A DNA stretch of 64,000 bases from JBGPEQ01 sp050180895 (GTDB taxonomy: Bacteria; Pseudomonadota; Alphaproteobacteria; Dongiales; Dongiaceae). Under the pieces are notes generated by a model. That model had not been told where the DNA came from. It did no database searches and saw nothing but the letters and a program-made list of their open reading frames with translations. The translations under genes were made by a program, and so were the position numbers. The DNA is taken from the NCBI GenBank assembly GCA_050180895.1, contig JBFXDS010000010.1, positions 62,001 through 126,000 on the forward strand, in the 5' to 3' direction. Positions 31,517-39,827 of the stretch are shown one piece after another. Numbering within the stretch: the stretch's first letter is position 1; each line of letters opens with the position of its first letter.

Positions 31517-32463
31517 CGGCGGCGGCCGCGGCATCGCCGGAGGCGGCGGGCGGCGCGCCGCTGCGCCGGCTGTCGACCTTCCTCTATCTGCGGCCGCGCC
31601 TCGTGCTGCTGCTCCTGCTGGCGCCGCCGCTGCTGTGGCTCGGCATCATCTATCTCGGCTCGCTCTTCGCCCTGCTGCTGCAGAGCTTCTTCCGCATCGA
31701 CGAATTCACCGGCCAGGTCGTCCACGAATTCACGCTGCAGACCTTCGGCGAGCTGTTCACGGCGGGCAATCTGGGCGTGATCTGGCGCACGGCGGCGATG
31801 GCGGCGGTGGTGACGGCGGCCTGCGCCGCGATCGCCTTTCCCATCGCCTATTACATGGTGCGCTATGCCGGCACCCGGGCCAAGGCGCTGTTCTATCTCG
31901 CGGTCATGCTGCCGCTGTGGTCGAGCTACCTGGTGCGCGTCTATGCCTGGAAGCTGCTGCTGGCCAAGGAGGGGATCATCACCTGGGTGCTCGAGCAGCT
32001 GCACCTGACATGGCTGCTGGACGCCGTGCTGTCGCTGCCGGTCATCGACGGGTCGTCGCTGTCGACCTCCTATCTCGGCACGTTCCTGGTGTTCGTCTAT
32101 ATCTGGCTGCCCTACATGATCCTGCCGATCGAGGCGGCGCTGGAGCGCGTGCCGCGCTCGATGATCGAGGCCTCGGCCGATCTCGGCGCCCGGCCCGGCG
32201 GCACGCTGCGCCACGTCATCCTGCCGCTCGCCGTTCCCGGCATCGCCGCCGGCTCGATCTTCACCTTCTCGCTGACCCTGGGCGACTACATCATTCCCGG
32301 CATCATCGGCAACTCGCGGCCCTTCATCGGCATGGCCGTCTATCTGCACCAGGGCACGGCCGGCAACATCCCGCTCGCCGCCGCCTTCGCCGTCGTGCCG
32401 ATCGCGATCATGGCGATCTACCTGACCATCGCCAAACGCCTCGGGGCCTTCGATGCGCTGTAG
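31513..32463 (+). CDS. ABC transporter permease, PotB type
   Basis: A 316-residue inner-membrane protein with about six helices. The first follows PRLVLLLLLAPPLLWLGIIYLGSLF, and the ATPase-contacting EAA-like loop is SMIEASADLGARPGGTLRHVILPL near residue 215. It forms a heterodimer with the second permease. The start ATG overlaps the ATPase stop codon, so translation is coupled. Confidence 0.93.
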   Translation: MTAAAAASPEAAGGAPLRRLSTFLYLRPRLVLLLLLAPPLLWLGIIYLGSLFALLLQSFFRIDEFTGQVVHEFTLQTFGELFTAGNLGVIWRTAAMAAVVTAACAAIAFPIAYYMVRYAGTRAKALFYLAVMLPLWSSYLVRVYAWKLLLAKEGIITWVLEQLHLTWLLDAVLSLPVIDGSSLSTSYLGTFLVFVYIWLPYMILPIEAALERVPRSMIEASADLGARPGGTLRHVILPLAVPGIAAGSIFTFSLTLGDYIIPGIIGNSRPFIGMAVYLHQGTAGNIPLAAAFAVVPIAIMAIYLTIAKRLGAFDAL

Positions 32464-32490
32464 ACGTTTTGCGCGCGGGTTGCCGAAGTT

Positions 32491-32580
32491 TGTAGGGGCG
32501 AGCGGCGCTCGCCCCTGTTCGATGCCCGACGTCGGCGTTTGCATCGGCGGCAACGCGGGCGAGCGCCGCTCGCCCCTACA
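32491..32580. repeat. Inverted repeat, family B copy 2, inside the ABC operon
   Basis: TGTAGGGGCGAGCGGCGCTC starts at 32491 and the mirror CGCTCGCCCCTACA ends at 32580, with arms nearly identical to the element at 941-1026. It splits the two permease genes by 171 bases, whereas the rest of the operon overlaps. Confidence 0.88.
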
Positions 32581-32634
32581 GCGGATCGAGCGAGATCGTA
32601 AAGCCGCAGCCGCGTGCGCTGCGGAGGCCAGCAG

Positions 32635-33456
32635 ATGAGCGCCAGCGCGCGCGCCGGCACGAAGGCCAGCCTCGGGCTCCGGCTCGCGGCGGCCGGCGGG
32701 CTGCTGTTCCTGCATGTGCCGCTCGCCCTGATCCTGCTCTACGCCTTCAGCACGGAGGAGAAGAGCTTCGTCTTCCCGCCGCCGGGCCTGACCCTCAAAT
32801 GGTTCGGCGTCGTCTGGGGCCGCGCCGACATCTGGGCGGCGCTGTGGCTTTCGGTCCGGGTGGCGGCGCTGTCGACGCTGATGGCGCTCCTGCTGGGGAC
32901 GCTGGCGGCGATGGCGCTCTATCGCTACCGCTTCTTCGGCCGCGAATCGATCACCCTGCTGATCCTGCTGCCGATCGCGCTGCCGGGGATCGTCACCGGC
33001 ATCTCGCTGCGCGCCGCCTTCAATCTCGGCGACATTCCCTTCAGCTACTGGACCATCGTGCTGGGCCACGCCACCTTCTGCATCGTCGTCGTCTACAACA
33101 ACGTCATCGCCCGGCTGCGGCGCAGCGCGCCCTCGATGATCGAGGCGTCGATGGACCTCGGGGCCAACAGCTTCCAGACCTTCCGCTACGTCGTGCTGCC
33201 GAACATCGCCACCGCGCTCTTGGCCGGCGGCATGCTCGCCTTCGCCCTGTCGTTCGACGAGATCATCGTCACCACCTTCACCGCCGGCCAGCAGTCGACG
33301 CTGCCGATCTGGATGCTGACCGAGCTGGTGCGACCGCGCCAGCGGCCGGTGACCAACGTCGTCGCCGTGTTCGTCATCGCCGTCACCTTCATCCCGATCC
33401 TCGTCGCCTACTATCTCACGCGCGATACGCACGACACCGCCGGCGGCGGCAAGTAG
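32635..33456 (+). CDS. ABC transporter permease, PotC type
   Basis: A 273-residue inner-membrane protein with about six helices. The EAA-like loop is SMIEASMDLGANSFQTFRYVVLPN near residue 170, followed by MLAFALSFDEIIVTTFTAG, characteristic of polyamine/2-aminoethylphosphonate-type permeases. The ATG at 32635 follows GGAGG nine bases upstream. It completes the four-component importer begun at 29149. Confidence 0.93.
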   Translation: MSASARAGTKASLGLRLAAAGGLLFLHVPLALILLYAFSTEEKSFVFPPPGLTLKWFGVVWGRADIWAALWLSVRVAALSTLMALLLGTLAAMALYRYRFFGRESITLLILLPIALPGIVTGISLRAAFNLGDIPFSYWTIVLGHATFCIVVVYNNVIARLRRSAPSMIEASMDLGANSFQTFRYVVLPNIATALLAGGMLAFALSFDEIIVTTFTAGQQSTLPIWMLTELVRPRQRPVTNVVAVFVIAVTFIPILVAYYLTRDTHDTAGGGK

Positions 33457-33621
33457 TCGCGCCGGCGCCATCGGCGCCGTGCCGCAGCCGCACGAAATCT
33501 TGCTTTCTGCGACCGGCCGGCGTAGGTTGCGCGGCGTCGGGGTAACGCGGTCTCCCGGCTTTCCCAAGGCGCCTGCGCCCAAGCACCGCTCGATGCCTTC
33601 TGTGTCAGGAGGGATTGAGCG

Positions 33622-34434
33622 ATGGGCGACTCCATCTCCACCATAGCTCCGAGCGATCTGAAGAGCCGCATCGGCACGCGCCGGTGCCCGATCGTCATCG
33701 ATGTGCGTCGACGGCAGACCTTTGCGCAGAGCGACGTCGTCGTTCCAACGGCGCGCTGGCGCGATCTCGCCGATGCCGATCGCTGGATCGGCGAACTGCC
33801 GGCGGATGCCGACATCGTCGTCTACTGCGCGCATGGCCACGAGATGAGCCAGGCCGCGGTCGCGCATCTTCGGGTGCGGGGGCGCCGCGCGGTTTTGCTC
33901 GCCGGCGGAATCGACGCCTATTGCGAGGAGGGCGGTCCCCTCATCCTGAAGGGCGGACTGCCTCGCCACGACGAGCGGCGGCCGAGCCGTTGGATCACGC
34001 GCGAGCAGCCGAAGATCGACCGCATCGCCTGCCCGTGGCTGATCCGGCGGTTCCTCGACCCGGAGGCGACGATCTTCTTCGTCGCCGCCGACCACGTCGT
34101 GACCGCGGCGCGGGAGCTCGATGCAGTGCCGTTCGACATTCCCGGGGTCGCGTTCTCGCATGACGGCGAGCTCTGCAGCTTCGACGCCTTCCTGAAGCGC
34201 TTCGGCCTGTCCGAGCCGGCGCTCGACCGGCTGGCGACGATCGTCCGCGGTGCCGATACGGCGCGGCTCGACCTGGCGCCGCAGGCGGCGGGCCTGCTGG
34301 CGATGTCGCTGGGCCTGTCGGCCATCTGCGGCGACGATCAGGAGATGCTGGCGCAGGGCCTGCTGCTCTACGACACCCTCTACGGATGGGCGCGGCTGGC
34401 CGCGGCCGAGACCCATGGATGGCCGCCGCGATGA
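33622..34434 (+). CDS. Rhodanese domain fused to ChrB C-terminal domain, chromate resistance
   Basis: A 270-residue two-domain protein. Residues 10-105 form a rhodanese domain with the active-site loop VVYCAHGHEMS, in which the cysteine carries the sulfane sulfur. Residues 125-265 match the ChrB C-terminal domain, starting KIDRIACPWLIRRFLDPEA. Such fusions accompany ChrA and may sense or chemically handle chromate. The stop codon overlaps the chrA start (ATGA), so the pair is coupled. Confidence 0.88.
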   Translation: MGDSISTIAPSDLKSRIGTRRCPIVIDVRRRQTFAQSDVVVPTARWRDLADADRWIGELPADADIVVYCAHGHEMSQAAVAHLRVRGRRAVLLAGGIDAYCEEGGPLILKGGLPRHDERRPSRWITREQPKIDRIACPWLIRRFLDPEATIFFVAADHVVTAARELDAVPFDIPGVAFSHDGELCSFDAFLKRFGLSEPALDRLATIVRGADTARLDLAPQAAGLLAMSLGLSAICGDDQEMLAQGLLLYDTLYGWARLAAAETHGWPPR

Positions 34435-35798
34435 CCGATCTCGCCATGGACAGGAAAGTCTCGGCGCTGCCGTCGTTCGGCGAAGCGCTTGCCGTGTGGA
34501 CGAAGATCGGTCTCATCGGCTTCGGCGGGCCGGCCGGGCAGATCGCCCTCATGCACCGCATCCTCGTCGAGGAGAAGCGCTGGATCGGCGAGCGGCGCTT
34601 CCTCCACGCGCTCAACTACTGCATGCTGCTGCCGGGACCGGAGGCGCAGCAGCTCGCCACCTATGTCGGCTGGCTGCTGCACCGGACCTGGGGCGGTCTC
34701 GTCGCCGGCACGCTCTTCGTCCTGCCGGGCGCTGCGGTCATGCTCGGCTTGAGCCTGCTCTATGCAGGCTTCAGCGACTTGCACCTCGTCGAGGCGCTGT
34801 TCTTCGGCATCAAGCCGGCCGTGCTGGCGATCGTGCTGGACGCGCTGGTCCGCATCGGCCGGCGCGCCCTCACCGGCCGGCTGGCCGCTGCGCTCGCAGC
34901 GGCGGCCTTCATCGCGATCTTCTTCCTCGACCTGCCGTTCCCGCTCGTCGTCATCGGCGCCGGCGTGATCGGCTTCGCCGCCGCGCGCTTCCGCGGCGAC
35001 GGGCCGGGCGGGATCGAGACCGGCAAATCCGAGGGCATCGTCGACGATCTGCTGAGCGCCAGCGGGCGCGACCACATGCGGCCGTCGCTCGGGCGCGCGC
35101 TGCGCGTGCTCACCGTCTGGTTGCCGCTGTGGCTGGGACCGGTCGTCCTTCTGCTCGCCTGGCGCGGGAGCGGCGACGGGTACAGCCAGATCGCTCTGTT
35201 CTTCAGCAAGATGGCGGTGGTCACCTTCGGCGGCGCCTATGCCGTGCTCGCCTATGTTGCGCAACAGGCGGTCGAGGGCTTCGGCTGGCTGCGGCCCGGC
35301 GAGATGCTCGACGGCCTCGGCATGGCCGAGACCACGCCCGGGCCGCTCATCCTCGCGCTGCAGTTCGTCGGCTTCCTCGCCGCCTACCGCGATCCGGGCC
35401 TCCTGCCGCCCTGGCTCGCGGGAACGCTGGCCGCGCTGCTCACCCTGTGGGTCACTTTCGCACCCTCCTTCCTGTGGATCTTCCTAGGCGCGCCCTATGT
35501 CGAGCGGCTGCGCGCGAACCGCGCGCTCGGCGGCGCCCTGTCGGCGATCACCGCCGCGGTCGTCGGCGTCATCCTCAACCTCGCCGTCTGGTTCGCGCTG
35601 CACACGATCTTCGCCGAGGTGACGGCGACGCAGGCGTTCGGCCTGCGGCTGTGGCTGCCGGCCTGGCAAAGCCTGGACCCGGCCGCGCTGGGGCTGGCCA
35701 TTGCCGCCACTATCGCCATGTTCCGCTTCGGCATCGGCATGCTGCCGACGCTCGCGGGTTCAGCGCTGCTGGGCGGCGCGTACACTCTGCTCCTGTAG
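34431..35798 (+). CDS. chrA: Chromate efflux transporter ChrA
   Basis: A 455-residue long-chain CHR protein with two homologous halves. The N half has KIGLIGFGGPAGQIALMHRI and LPGPEAQQLATYVGW; the C half has MAVVTFGGAYAVLAYV and AETTPGPLILALQFVGF. The paired FGG and PGP motifs are the CHR hallmark. It exports chromate driven by the proton gradient. The ATG at 34431 is chosen because it overlaps the upstream stop. Its last 39 bases overlap the convergent aquaporin gene. Confidence 0.94.
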   Translation: MTDLAMDRKVSALPSFGEALAVWTKIGLIGFGGPAGQIALMHRILVEEKRWIGERRFLHALNYCMLLPGPEAQQLATYVGWLLHRTWGGLVAGTLFVLPGAAVMLGLSLLYAGFSDLHLVEALFFGIKPAVLAIVLDALVRIGRRALTGRLAAALAAAAFIAIFFLDLPFPLVVIGAGVIGFAAARFRGDGPGGIETGKSEGIVDDLLSASGRDHMRPSLGRALRVLTVWLPLWLGPVVLLLAWRGSGDGYSQIALFFSKMAVVTFGGAYAVLAYVAQQAVEGFGWLRPGEMLDGLGMAETTPGPLILALQFVGFLAAYRDPGLLPPWLAGTLAALLTLWVTFAPSFLWIFLGAPYVERLRANRALGGALSAITAAVVGVILNLAVWFALHTIFAEVTATQAFGLRLWLPAWQSLDPAALGLAIAATIAMFRFGIGMLPTLAGSALLGGAYTLLL

Positions 35799-36515
35799 CA
35801 TCCGGGCATCCGCGACGGCCCGGCGGCCGTTGCCCACCAGCCAGCCGAGAACCGCGACCGCCACGACCGCGCCGAAAAGCTGGGCCAGAATGAAGCCGGG
35901 CACGTCCGTCGCGCGGATGCCGGCGAAGCTGTCGGTGAGCGCCCGCGCGACCGTCACCGCCGGATTGGCGAAGGAGGTCGAGGAGGTAAACCAGTAGCCG
36001 GCGCTGATCCATAAGCCCACGGCATAGGGCACCGCGCCGGGCTGCCGGCGGCCGCAGGCGATGATCGCCGCAAGCAGGCCGAAGGTGGCGACGACCTCGC
36101 CGGTCCAGACGCCGATGCCGGTCCGCACGTGACCCGACGCCGACACCGGCGGCAGATCGAACATGAGATGCGCCAGCAGCGTGCCGGCGATGGCGCCGGC
36201 GACCTGGCACGGAACGTAGGCGGCGGCGTCATGCCAGCGGAGCGTCCGCTGCGCCGCCATCGCCAGGCTGACCGCCGGATTGAAGTGCGCGCCCGACACC
36301 GGCCCGAACACCAGGATCAGGACGACGAGGGCGGCGCCCGTCGCCAGCGTGTTGCCGAGAAGCGCCACGGCGTCGTTCCCCTGCGCCAGCCGCTCTCCCA
36401 TGATCCCCGACCCGACGACGACGGCGACCAGCAGAGCCGTGCCCAGGGCCTCGGCGACCAGCCGCCGCGGCAGGGCGGGCACCGCGCCGTCGTCCGACCG
36501 CTCAGGCGGCGCCAT
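35760..36515 (-). CDS. aqpS: Aquaglyceroporin-family channel of an arsenic operon (AqpS-like)
   Basis: A 251-residue six-helix MIP channel. Both NPA boxes are present: GAHFNPAVSLAM near residue 75 and SFANPAVTVAR near 185. In rhizobia AqpS lets arsenite leave after reduction of arsenate. The gene is last in the arsR-arsI-arsC-aqpS run; its start overlaps arsC by 14 bases. The 3' end overlaps convergent chrA by 39 bases, which is unusual. Confidence 0.88.
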   Translation of the reverse strand: MAPPERSDDGAVPALPRRLVAEALGTALLVAVVVGSGIMGERLAQGNDAVALLGNTLATGAALVVLILVFGPVSGAHFNPAVSLAMAAQRTLRWHDAAAYVPCQVAGAIAGTLLAHLMFDLPPVSASGHVRTGIGVWTGEVVATFGLLAAIIACGRRQPGAVPYAVGLWISAGYWFTSSTSFANPAVTVARALTDSFAGIRATDVPGFILAQLFGAVVAVAVLGWLVGNGRRAVADARMLQEQSVRAAQQR

Positions 36516-37023
36516 CGACCGCGGCCGGCTGCGTCCGCCCCAGTTCGTCGAGCCGCCGCTGCAGGCTCAACTTGTCGAGCGCGGCGATCGGCAGGCTGAC
36601 GAAGATCGAGATGCGGTTGTGGATCTGGCCGTAGACATCGGCAAAGGCGGCCCGCTTCTCGGCTTCGGTTCCGACGACTGCGGCCGGATCGGGAAAGCCC
36701 CAATGCGCCGACATCGGCTGGCCCGGCCACACCGGACACGCCTCCTTCGCCGCCTTGTCGCAGACGGTGAAGACGAAATCCAACTGCGGAGCTCCCGGTT
36801 CGCCGAACTCTTCCCAGTCCTTCGAGCGCAATCCGTCGGTCGGATGGTTGAAGCGCTTCAGCAGCTCGAGCGCATAGGGATTGACTCTGCCGGCCGGGTG
36901 GCTGCCGGCGCTGTAGGCGTTGAAGCGGCCCTGGCCGAGACGGCGCAGGATGCATTCGGCCATGATGCTGCGGGCGGAATTGCCGGTGCACAGGAACAGG
37001 GCATTGTAGGATCTTTCGACCAT
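36502..37023 (-). CDS. arsC: Arsenate reductase, low-molecular-weight phosphatase type
   Basis: A 173-residue protein. The catalytic P-loop is FLCTGNSARSIMAE (CX5R then S), with further cysteines in VFTVCDKAAKEACPVWPG that would relay the disulfide, and the acid loop WGFPDPAAV. This is the thioredoxin/glutaredoxin-linked ArsC class, reducing arsenate to arsenite. The ATG at 37023 gives a standard start. The C-terminal extension LSLQRRLDELGR is also common in this group. Confidence 0.94.
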   Translation of the reverse strand: MVERSYNALFLCTGNSARSIMAECILRRLGQGRFNAYSAGSHPAGRVNPYALELLKRFNHPTDGLRSKDWEEFGEPGAPQLDFVFTVCDKAAKEACPVWPGQPMSAHWGFPDPAAVVGTEAEKRAAFADVYGQIHNRISIFVSLPIAALDKLSLQRRLDELGRTQPAAVDGAA

Positions 37024-37118
37024 GCTCGCCTCCTCCCCGATGGCGGCAGCGGCCGGCGCGCGGGGCGCACCCGCCGGCCTTCGCCAAGACGATGCCACCG
37101 TCGCGTGACGGTTTTGCG

Positions 37119-37553
37119 TCAGACGGCCGCGCCGCAGCAGGCGGCCTCCGCGCGGCGCAACGCCCCGGCCGCCCGCTCCTCCCCATAGGTCGCGCTATCG
37201 CCGAACGTATGGAACGTCTCCCAGGCGACGCCCTCGGGGTCGTGCACCCACGCCTTGTTCGACCGGGCATAACAACAGGTCGTCGCCTTCTCCTCGTGGA
37301 TCGATGTCCCCGCCCGTGCGAGTCGTTCCGCCACGGCGGCCAGCTCGACGTCGTCATCGACCTGAATGCCGAGATGATCGACGCCTTTGCGAGCCCCGCG
37401 GCTCGAAATCGAGAAGTTGACGCGCGGATCCTCGAGCATCCACTTCGCATAGTCCGTCTTGCGGACGGACGGTGGAGCGGCGAACAGGGTGGAATAGAAG
37501 TCGATGGACGTCTGGATGTCGCTAACGGCGACGGACACGTGCAGGCGCTTCAT
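37119..37553 (-). CDS. arsI: ArsI/CadI-family glyoxalase-fold protein, probable C-As lyase
   Basis: A 144-residue vicinal-oxygen-chelate protein. It starts KRLHVSVAVSDIQTSIDFY, with a metal-ligand His in HVSV and another in VDHLGIQV, and the acidic ligand in GVAWETFH. The vicinal cysteine pair in TTCCYARSNKAWVHDPEG is the As(III)-binding hallmark of ArsI, which uses Fe and O2 to demethylate trivalent organoarsenicals. The C terminus has another CC pair (EAACCGAAV). It overlaps arsR by 32 bases. Confidence 0.9.
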   Translation of the reverse strand: MKRLHVSVAVSDIQTSIDFYSTLFAAPPSVRKTDYAKWMLEDPRVNFSISSRGARKGVDHLGIQVDDDVELAAVAERLARAGTSIHEEKATTCCYARSNKAWVHDPEGVAWETFHTFGDSATYGEERAAGALRRAEAACCGAAV

Positions 37554-37911
37554 GGCGATCTGTTCCTGTATCGATGATTTGCGGTTGCGCGCGGGGGGCG
37601 CAGGTGAAGGGTGTGCAGATCTCGGGGCGGCCCTGGCAGCAATCCTCGGTGAGGTAGGTCAGGAGCGCGTTCATGCCGCGATAATTGGCGGCATAGAGAA
37701 TGGATCGTCCCTCCCGCCGCGATGCCACCAACCCGGCGCGGTTGAGCTGCGCCAGATGGAACGACAGGGTGGGCGCCGGGATGTCGAGCCGTTCGGCGAT
37801 CGTGCCGGCGGGCAGGCCTTCGGGCCCCTGGCGGACAAGCAACCGGAAAATGCCGAGCCGGGTCTCCTGCGCCAGCGCCGCCAAGGCATCGATGGCTTGC
37901 TTCGATTTCAT
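37522..37911 (-). CDS. arsR: ArsR-family arsenite-responsive repressor
   Basis: A 129-residue winged-helix repressor. The HTH runs through AERLDIPAPTLSFHLAQLNRAGLV near residues 38-62, followed by the wing RREGRSILYAANY. The ELCVCDL-type motif in the DNA helix is absent; instead C-terminal DCCQGRPEIC supplies three cysteines, as in the Acidithiobacillus ferrooxidans type of ArsR. It heads the operon. The ATG at 37911 is chosen because upstream codons run into the promoter. Confidence 0.93.
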   Translation of the reverse strand: MKSKQAIDALAALAQETRLGIFRLLVRQGPEGLPAGTIAERLDIPAPTLSFHLAQLNRAGLVASRREGRSILYAANYRGMNALLTYLTEDCCQGRPEICTPFTCAPRAQPQIIDTGTDRHEAPARVRRR

Positions 37912-37918
37912 TATTCCA

Positions 37919-37947
37919 AAAATATAGAAATAATAGACGCAAGTCAA
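37919..37947 (-). promoter_or_regulatory. arsR promoter and probable operator
   Basis: On the minus strand TTGACT (37947-37942), 17 bases, TATTTT (37924-37919); TATATT two bases upstream is an alternative -10. AT-rich half-sites between them (TCTATTATTTCTATA) could bind ArsR. The -10 lies only about 8 bases before the ATG. Confidence 0.6.
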
Positions 37948-38177
37948 GCGCCGACTCCGGATTCGACGTCGGCGGGTCGGGCGTTTTCCACACGACTTCC
38001 GCAGATTCTTGCTTCGGCACCGATACATCGCCGCCGGCGCGAATCGAGGCGCTAGTGCGCAGTCAGGCCGCTACCGTCGGGCGACCAGTGGGTCGCGTTC
38101 CCGCCCGAGCATGTCTGGATTTTCGCCGACCGGAACGCGTGAGCTCCAGCGGCCGCGGGGCCGACCGCGGCCGGCGC
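37948..38177. other. Intergenic region between arsR and the ExbB/ExbD-like operon
   Basis: About 230 bases with no credible gene, terminator or repeat that I can identify. It contains the far-upstream side of the arsR promoter and the 3' flank of the minus-strand operon beyond it. Confidence 0.5.
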
Positions 38178-38675
38178 TCAGCTGCTCGAGCCGGGCTGCT
38201 GATAGATGATGGGATCGCTACCGGAATAGTTCTTGTCCGGCAGAGCCTGCTGCGGCGCCGCGTAGAATTTCGGCTCACGGTCGTCGAGGCCGGGATCGAA
38301 GGGCATGGACATCTGCACGTCCGTGCCGTTGGCCTGGCCCTCCCGCATGGCCGTCTGCAGCTGCTCCGCCATCTGCAAATCCCAGGGCAGGACATAGGCG
38401 CGCGGCTCGTCGGCGCCGGCGAGCTGCAGCCAGACATAGATGCCCTCGCCCTCGCGCAGCGAGGCGCCGATGACCTTGGCCTCGGCCGCGTGGCGCCATT
38501 CCAGCCGCAGCGGCTTCGGCCGGCTCAGCAGCTCGACCGAGCCGCCATAGACCACGGCGATGAGCACGAGGAAGATGGTCGCGGAGGTCGCGCGCTGCCA
38601 CAGGCGGCCGCGCGGCAGGACCAGGAAGATGAAGGCGCCGAGCAGCAGCGCGAAGACGGCGGCGGAGACGATCAT
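38178..38675 (-). CDS. Unknown membrane-anchored protein, third gene of the ExbB/ExbD-like operon
   Basis: A 165-residue protein with two N-terminal transmembrane helices (about 2-19, AAVFALLLGAFIFLVL, and 29-48, ATIFLVLIAVVYGGSVEL). A soluble region follows, with LRLEWRHAAEAKVIGASLRE, GIYVWLQLAGADEPRAYVLP and a Pro/Ser-rich tail. I do not recognise a named family. The start overlaps the upstream gene by 4 bases (ATGA), so it is translated with its partners and probably joins the same complex. Confidence 0.75.
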   Translation of the reverse strand: MIVSAAVFALLLGAFIFLVLPRGRLWQRATSATIFLVLIAVVYGGSVELLSRPKPLRLEWRHAAEAKVIGASLREGEGIYVWLQLAGADEPRAYVLPWDLQMAEQLQTAMREGQANGTDVQMSMPFDPGLDDREPKFYAAPQQALPDKNYSGSDPIIYQQPGSSS

Positions 38676-39259
38676 TGCGCCGCCACCCGAAGCTCGCGGT
38701 ACAGGCTGTTGACGCTGCCGGCCACCAGGCTGCCGGCGCCGTCGAGCCTGAAGCGGAACGCCGTCACCTGGTCGTTCTCGTGGCGCAGCCGCACGGTCGT
38801 GGCGACCAGCTGCTTGGCCGTGTCCTGCGGGTCGAGCTTGACGCTGGCCACCAGCTTCACCTCGACGGGATAGGTCACGCCGATGCCGCGGTACATGTGC
38901 ACGTTGACGACGTACTCGCCGGCCGGCATGCCGCGGCTGTAGGCGACCTCGTAGTTGTAGTCGGTGACGTCCTGGGCCTTGCCGAGATCGTCGCGCAGCA
39001 GATTGAACACCCGGCCGCTCTTGTTGGAGTAGCCGACCGGGCGGTCGCCGGGCGCCGCCACCCACAGGTCGACATCGGCGTCCAGCCCGTCGCGCCACTG
39101 CGCCTCGATGATGACGTTGCCCGGCGACTGCTCGCCCTCGGTCTCCGCCGACTGCGCCGGCGGGTTGACCACCGTCAACATCAGCACGGTCATCAGGATG
39201 AACCCGCCCAGCATCAGCAGGGCGGTATCGAGCCAGACGGTGAGGGTTTCCTCATCCAT
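38672..39259 (-). CDS. ExbD-like single-helix protein with periplasmic beta domain
   Basis: A 195-residue protein. One N-terminal helix (about 12-33) is preceded by an aspartate, in TVWLDTALLMLGGFIL, the layout by which ExbD/TolR/MotB carry their proton-accepting Asp. The periplasmic part has ADVDLWVAAPGDRPVGYSNK and FNLLRDDLG, resembling DUF2135/YfaP-type beta-sandwiches. The role is not known. It overlaps both neighbours, so the three genes form one translational unit. Confidence 0.72.
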   Translation of the reverse strand: MDEETLTVWLDTALLMLGGFILMTVLMLTVVNPPAQSAETEGEQSPGNVIIEAQWRDGLDADVDLWVAAPGDRPVGYSNKSGRVFNLLRDDLGKAQDVTDYNYEVAYSRGMPAGEYVVNVHMYRGIGVTYPVEVKLVASVKLDPQDTAKQLVATTVRLRHENDQVTAFRFRLDGAGSLVAGSVNSLYRELRVAAQ

Positions 39260-39827
39260 GGAAGTTGCCCAGCAACCGCAGGTTGATCTTCAGCCACAGG
39301 TTGACGGCGATGCCGAGGAGCGTCGCGTAGAGGGACACGTACATGCCGTTGACCACCGCCGATATCATCGGCTTGATCTCCTCCGGGCTGGACGAGCCGC
39401 CCTCGGCCGCAGCCGAGAAGGCGATGATCAGGCCGACCACGGTGCCGAGCAGGCCGATGCGCACGACATGGGTGGCCAGCCACTGCACGTCGCGCCAGCG
39501 CTGCAGGAACACGCAGGCGATTCCCAGCGCGCCGATGCCGAGGATGATCCAGCACAGCGCCGCCGTGTCGCCCTCGAACGGCTTGCTGGCCAAGCCGGCG
39601 ATCCACAGCCCCATGACGAAGGCGGCGCCGATGGCCTGCAACACGACGCAGCGCGAGAGAAAGGCCACCTGGGTCCCCTGCTGGCCGTCCGCCGTCGCGG
39701 CCTCCTCGGCCGTGAACTCGCGCTGCAGGCGCGACATCCAGCCGGCGACCGCCGGGGGTTGGCCCGGCTCGAGCTGAGCTTCAGCGGCGCGGTCGTGAGG
39801 AACAAGGCGGACCGTTGGGCTGACCAT
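39252..39827 (-). CDS. MotA/TolQ/ExbB-family proton channel protein
   Basis: A 191-residue protein with four predicted helices. The family core is RIGLLGTVVGLIIAFSAAAE near residue 130, followed by MISAVVNGMYVSLYATLLGIAVN. A cytoplasmic N-terminal part (about 50 residues) includes WMSRLQREFTAEEA. The ATG at 39827 follows AAGGATGGAG and is preferred over one 42 bases upstream. ExbB-type channels convert proton flow into work on an outer-membrane or wall partner. No TonB or receptor gene is adjacent. Confidence 0.82.
   Translation of the reverse strand: MVSPTVRLVPHDRAAEAQLEPGQPPAVAGWMSRLQREFTAEEAATADGQQGTQVAFLSRCVVLQAIGAAFVMGLWIAGLASKPFEGDTAALCWIILGIGALGIACVFLQRWRDVQWLATHVVRIGLLGTVVGLIIAFSAAAEGGSSSPEEIKPMISAVVNGMYVSLYATLLGIAVNLWLKINLRLLGNFHG

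Noticed and set aside
31366..34416. 1016-codon open frame on the minus strand opposite the permeases and rhodanese-ChrB
   Set aside because: Shadow of high-GC genes; Arg/His/Gln-rich composition, no ribosome site, and it covers several real genes and a repeat.
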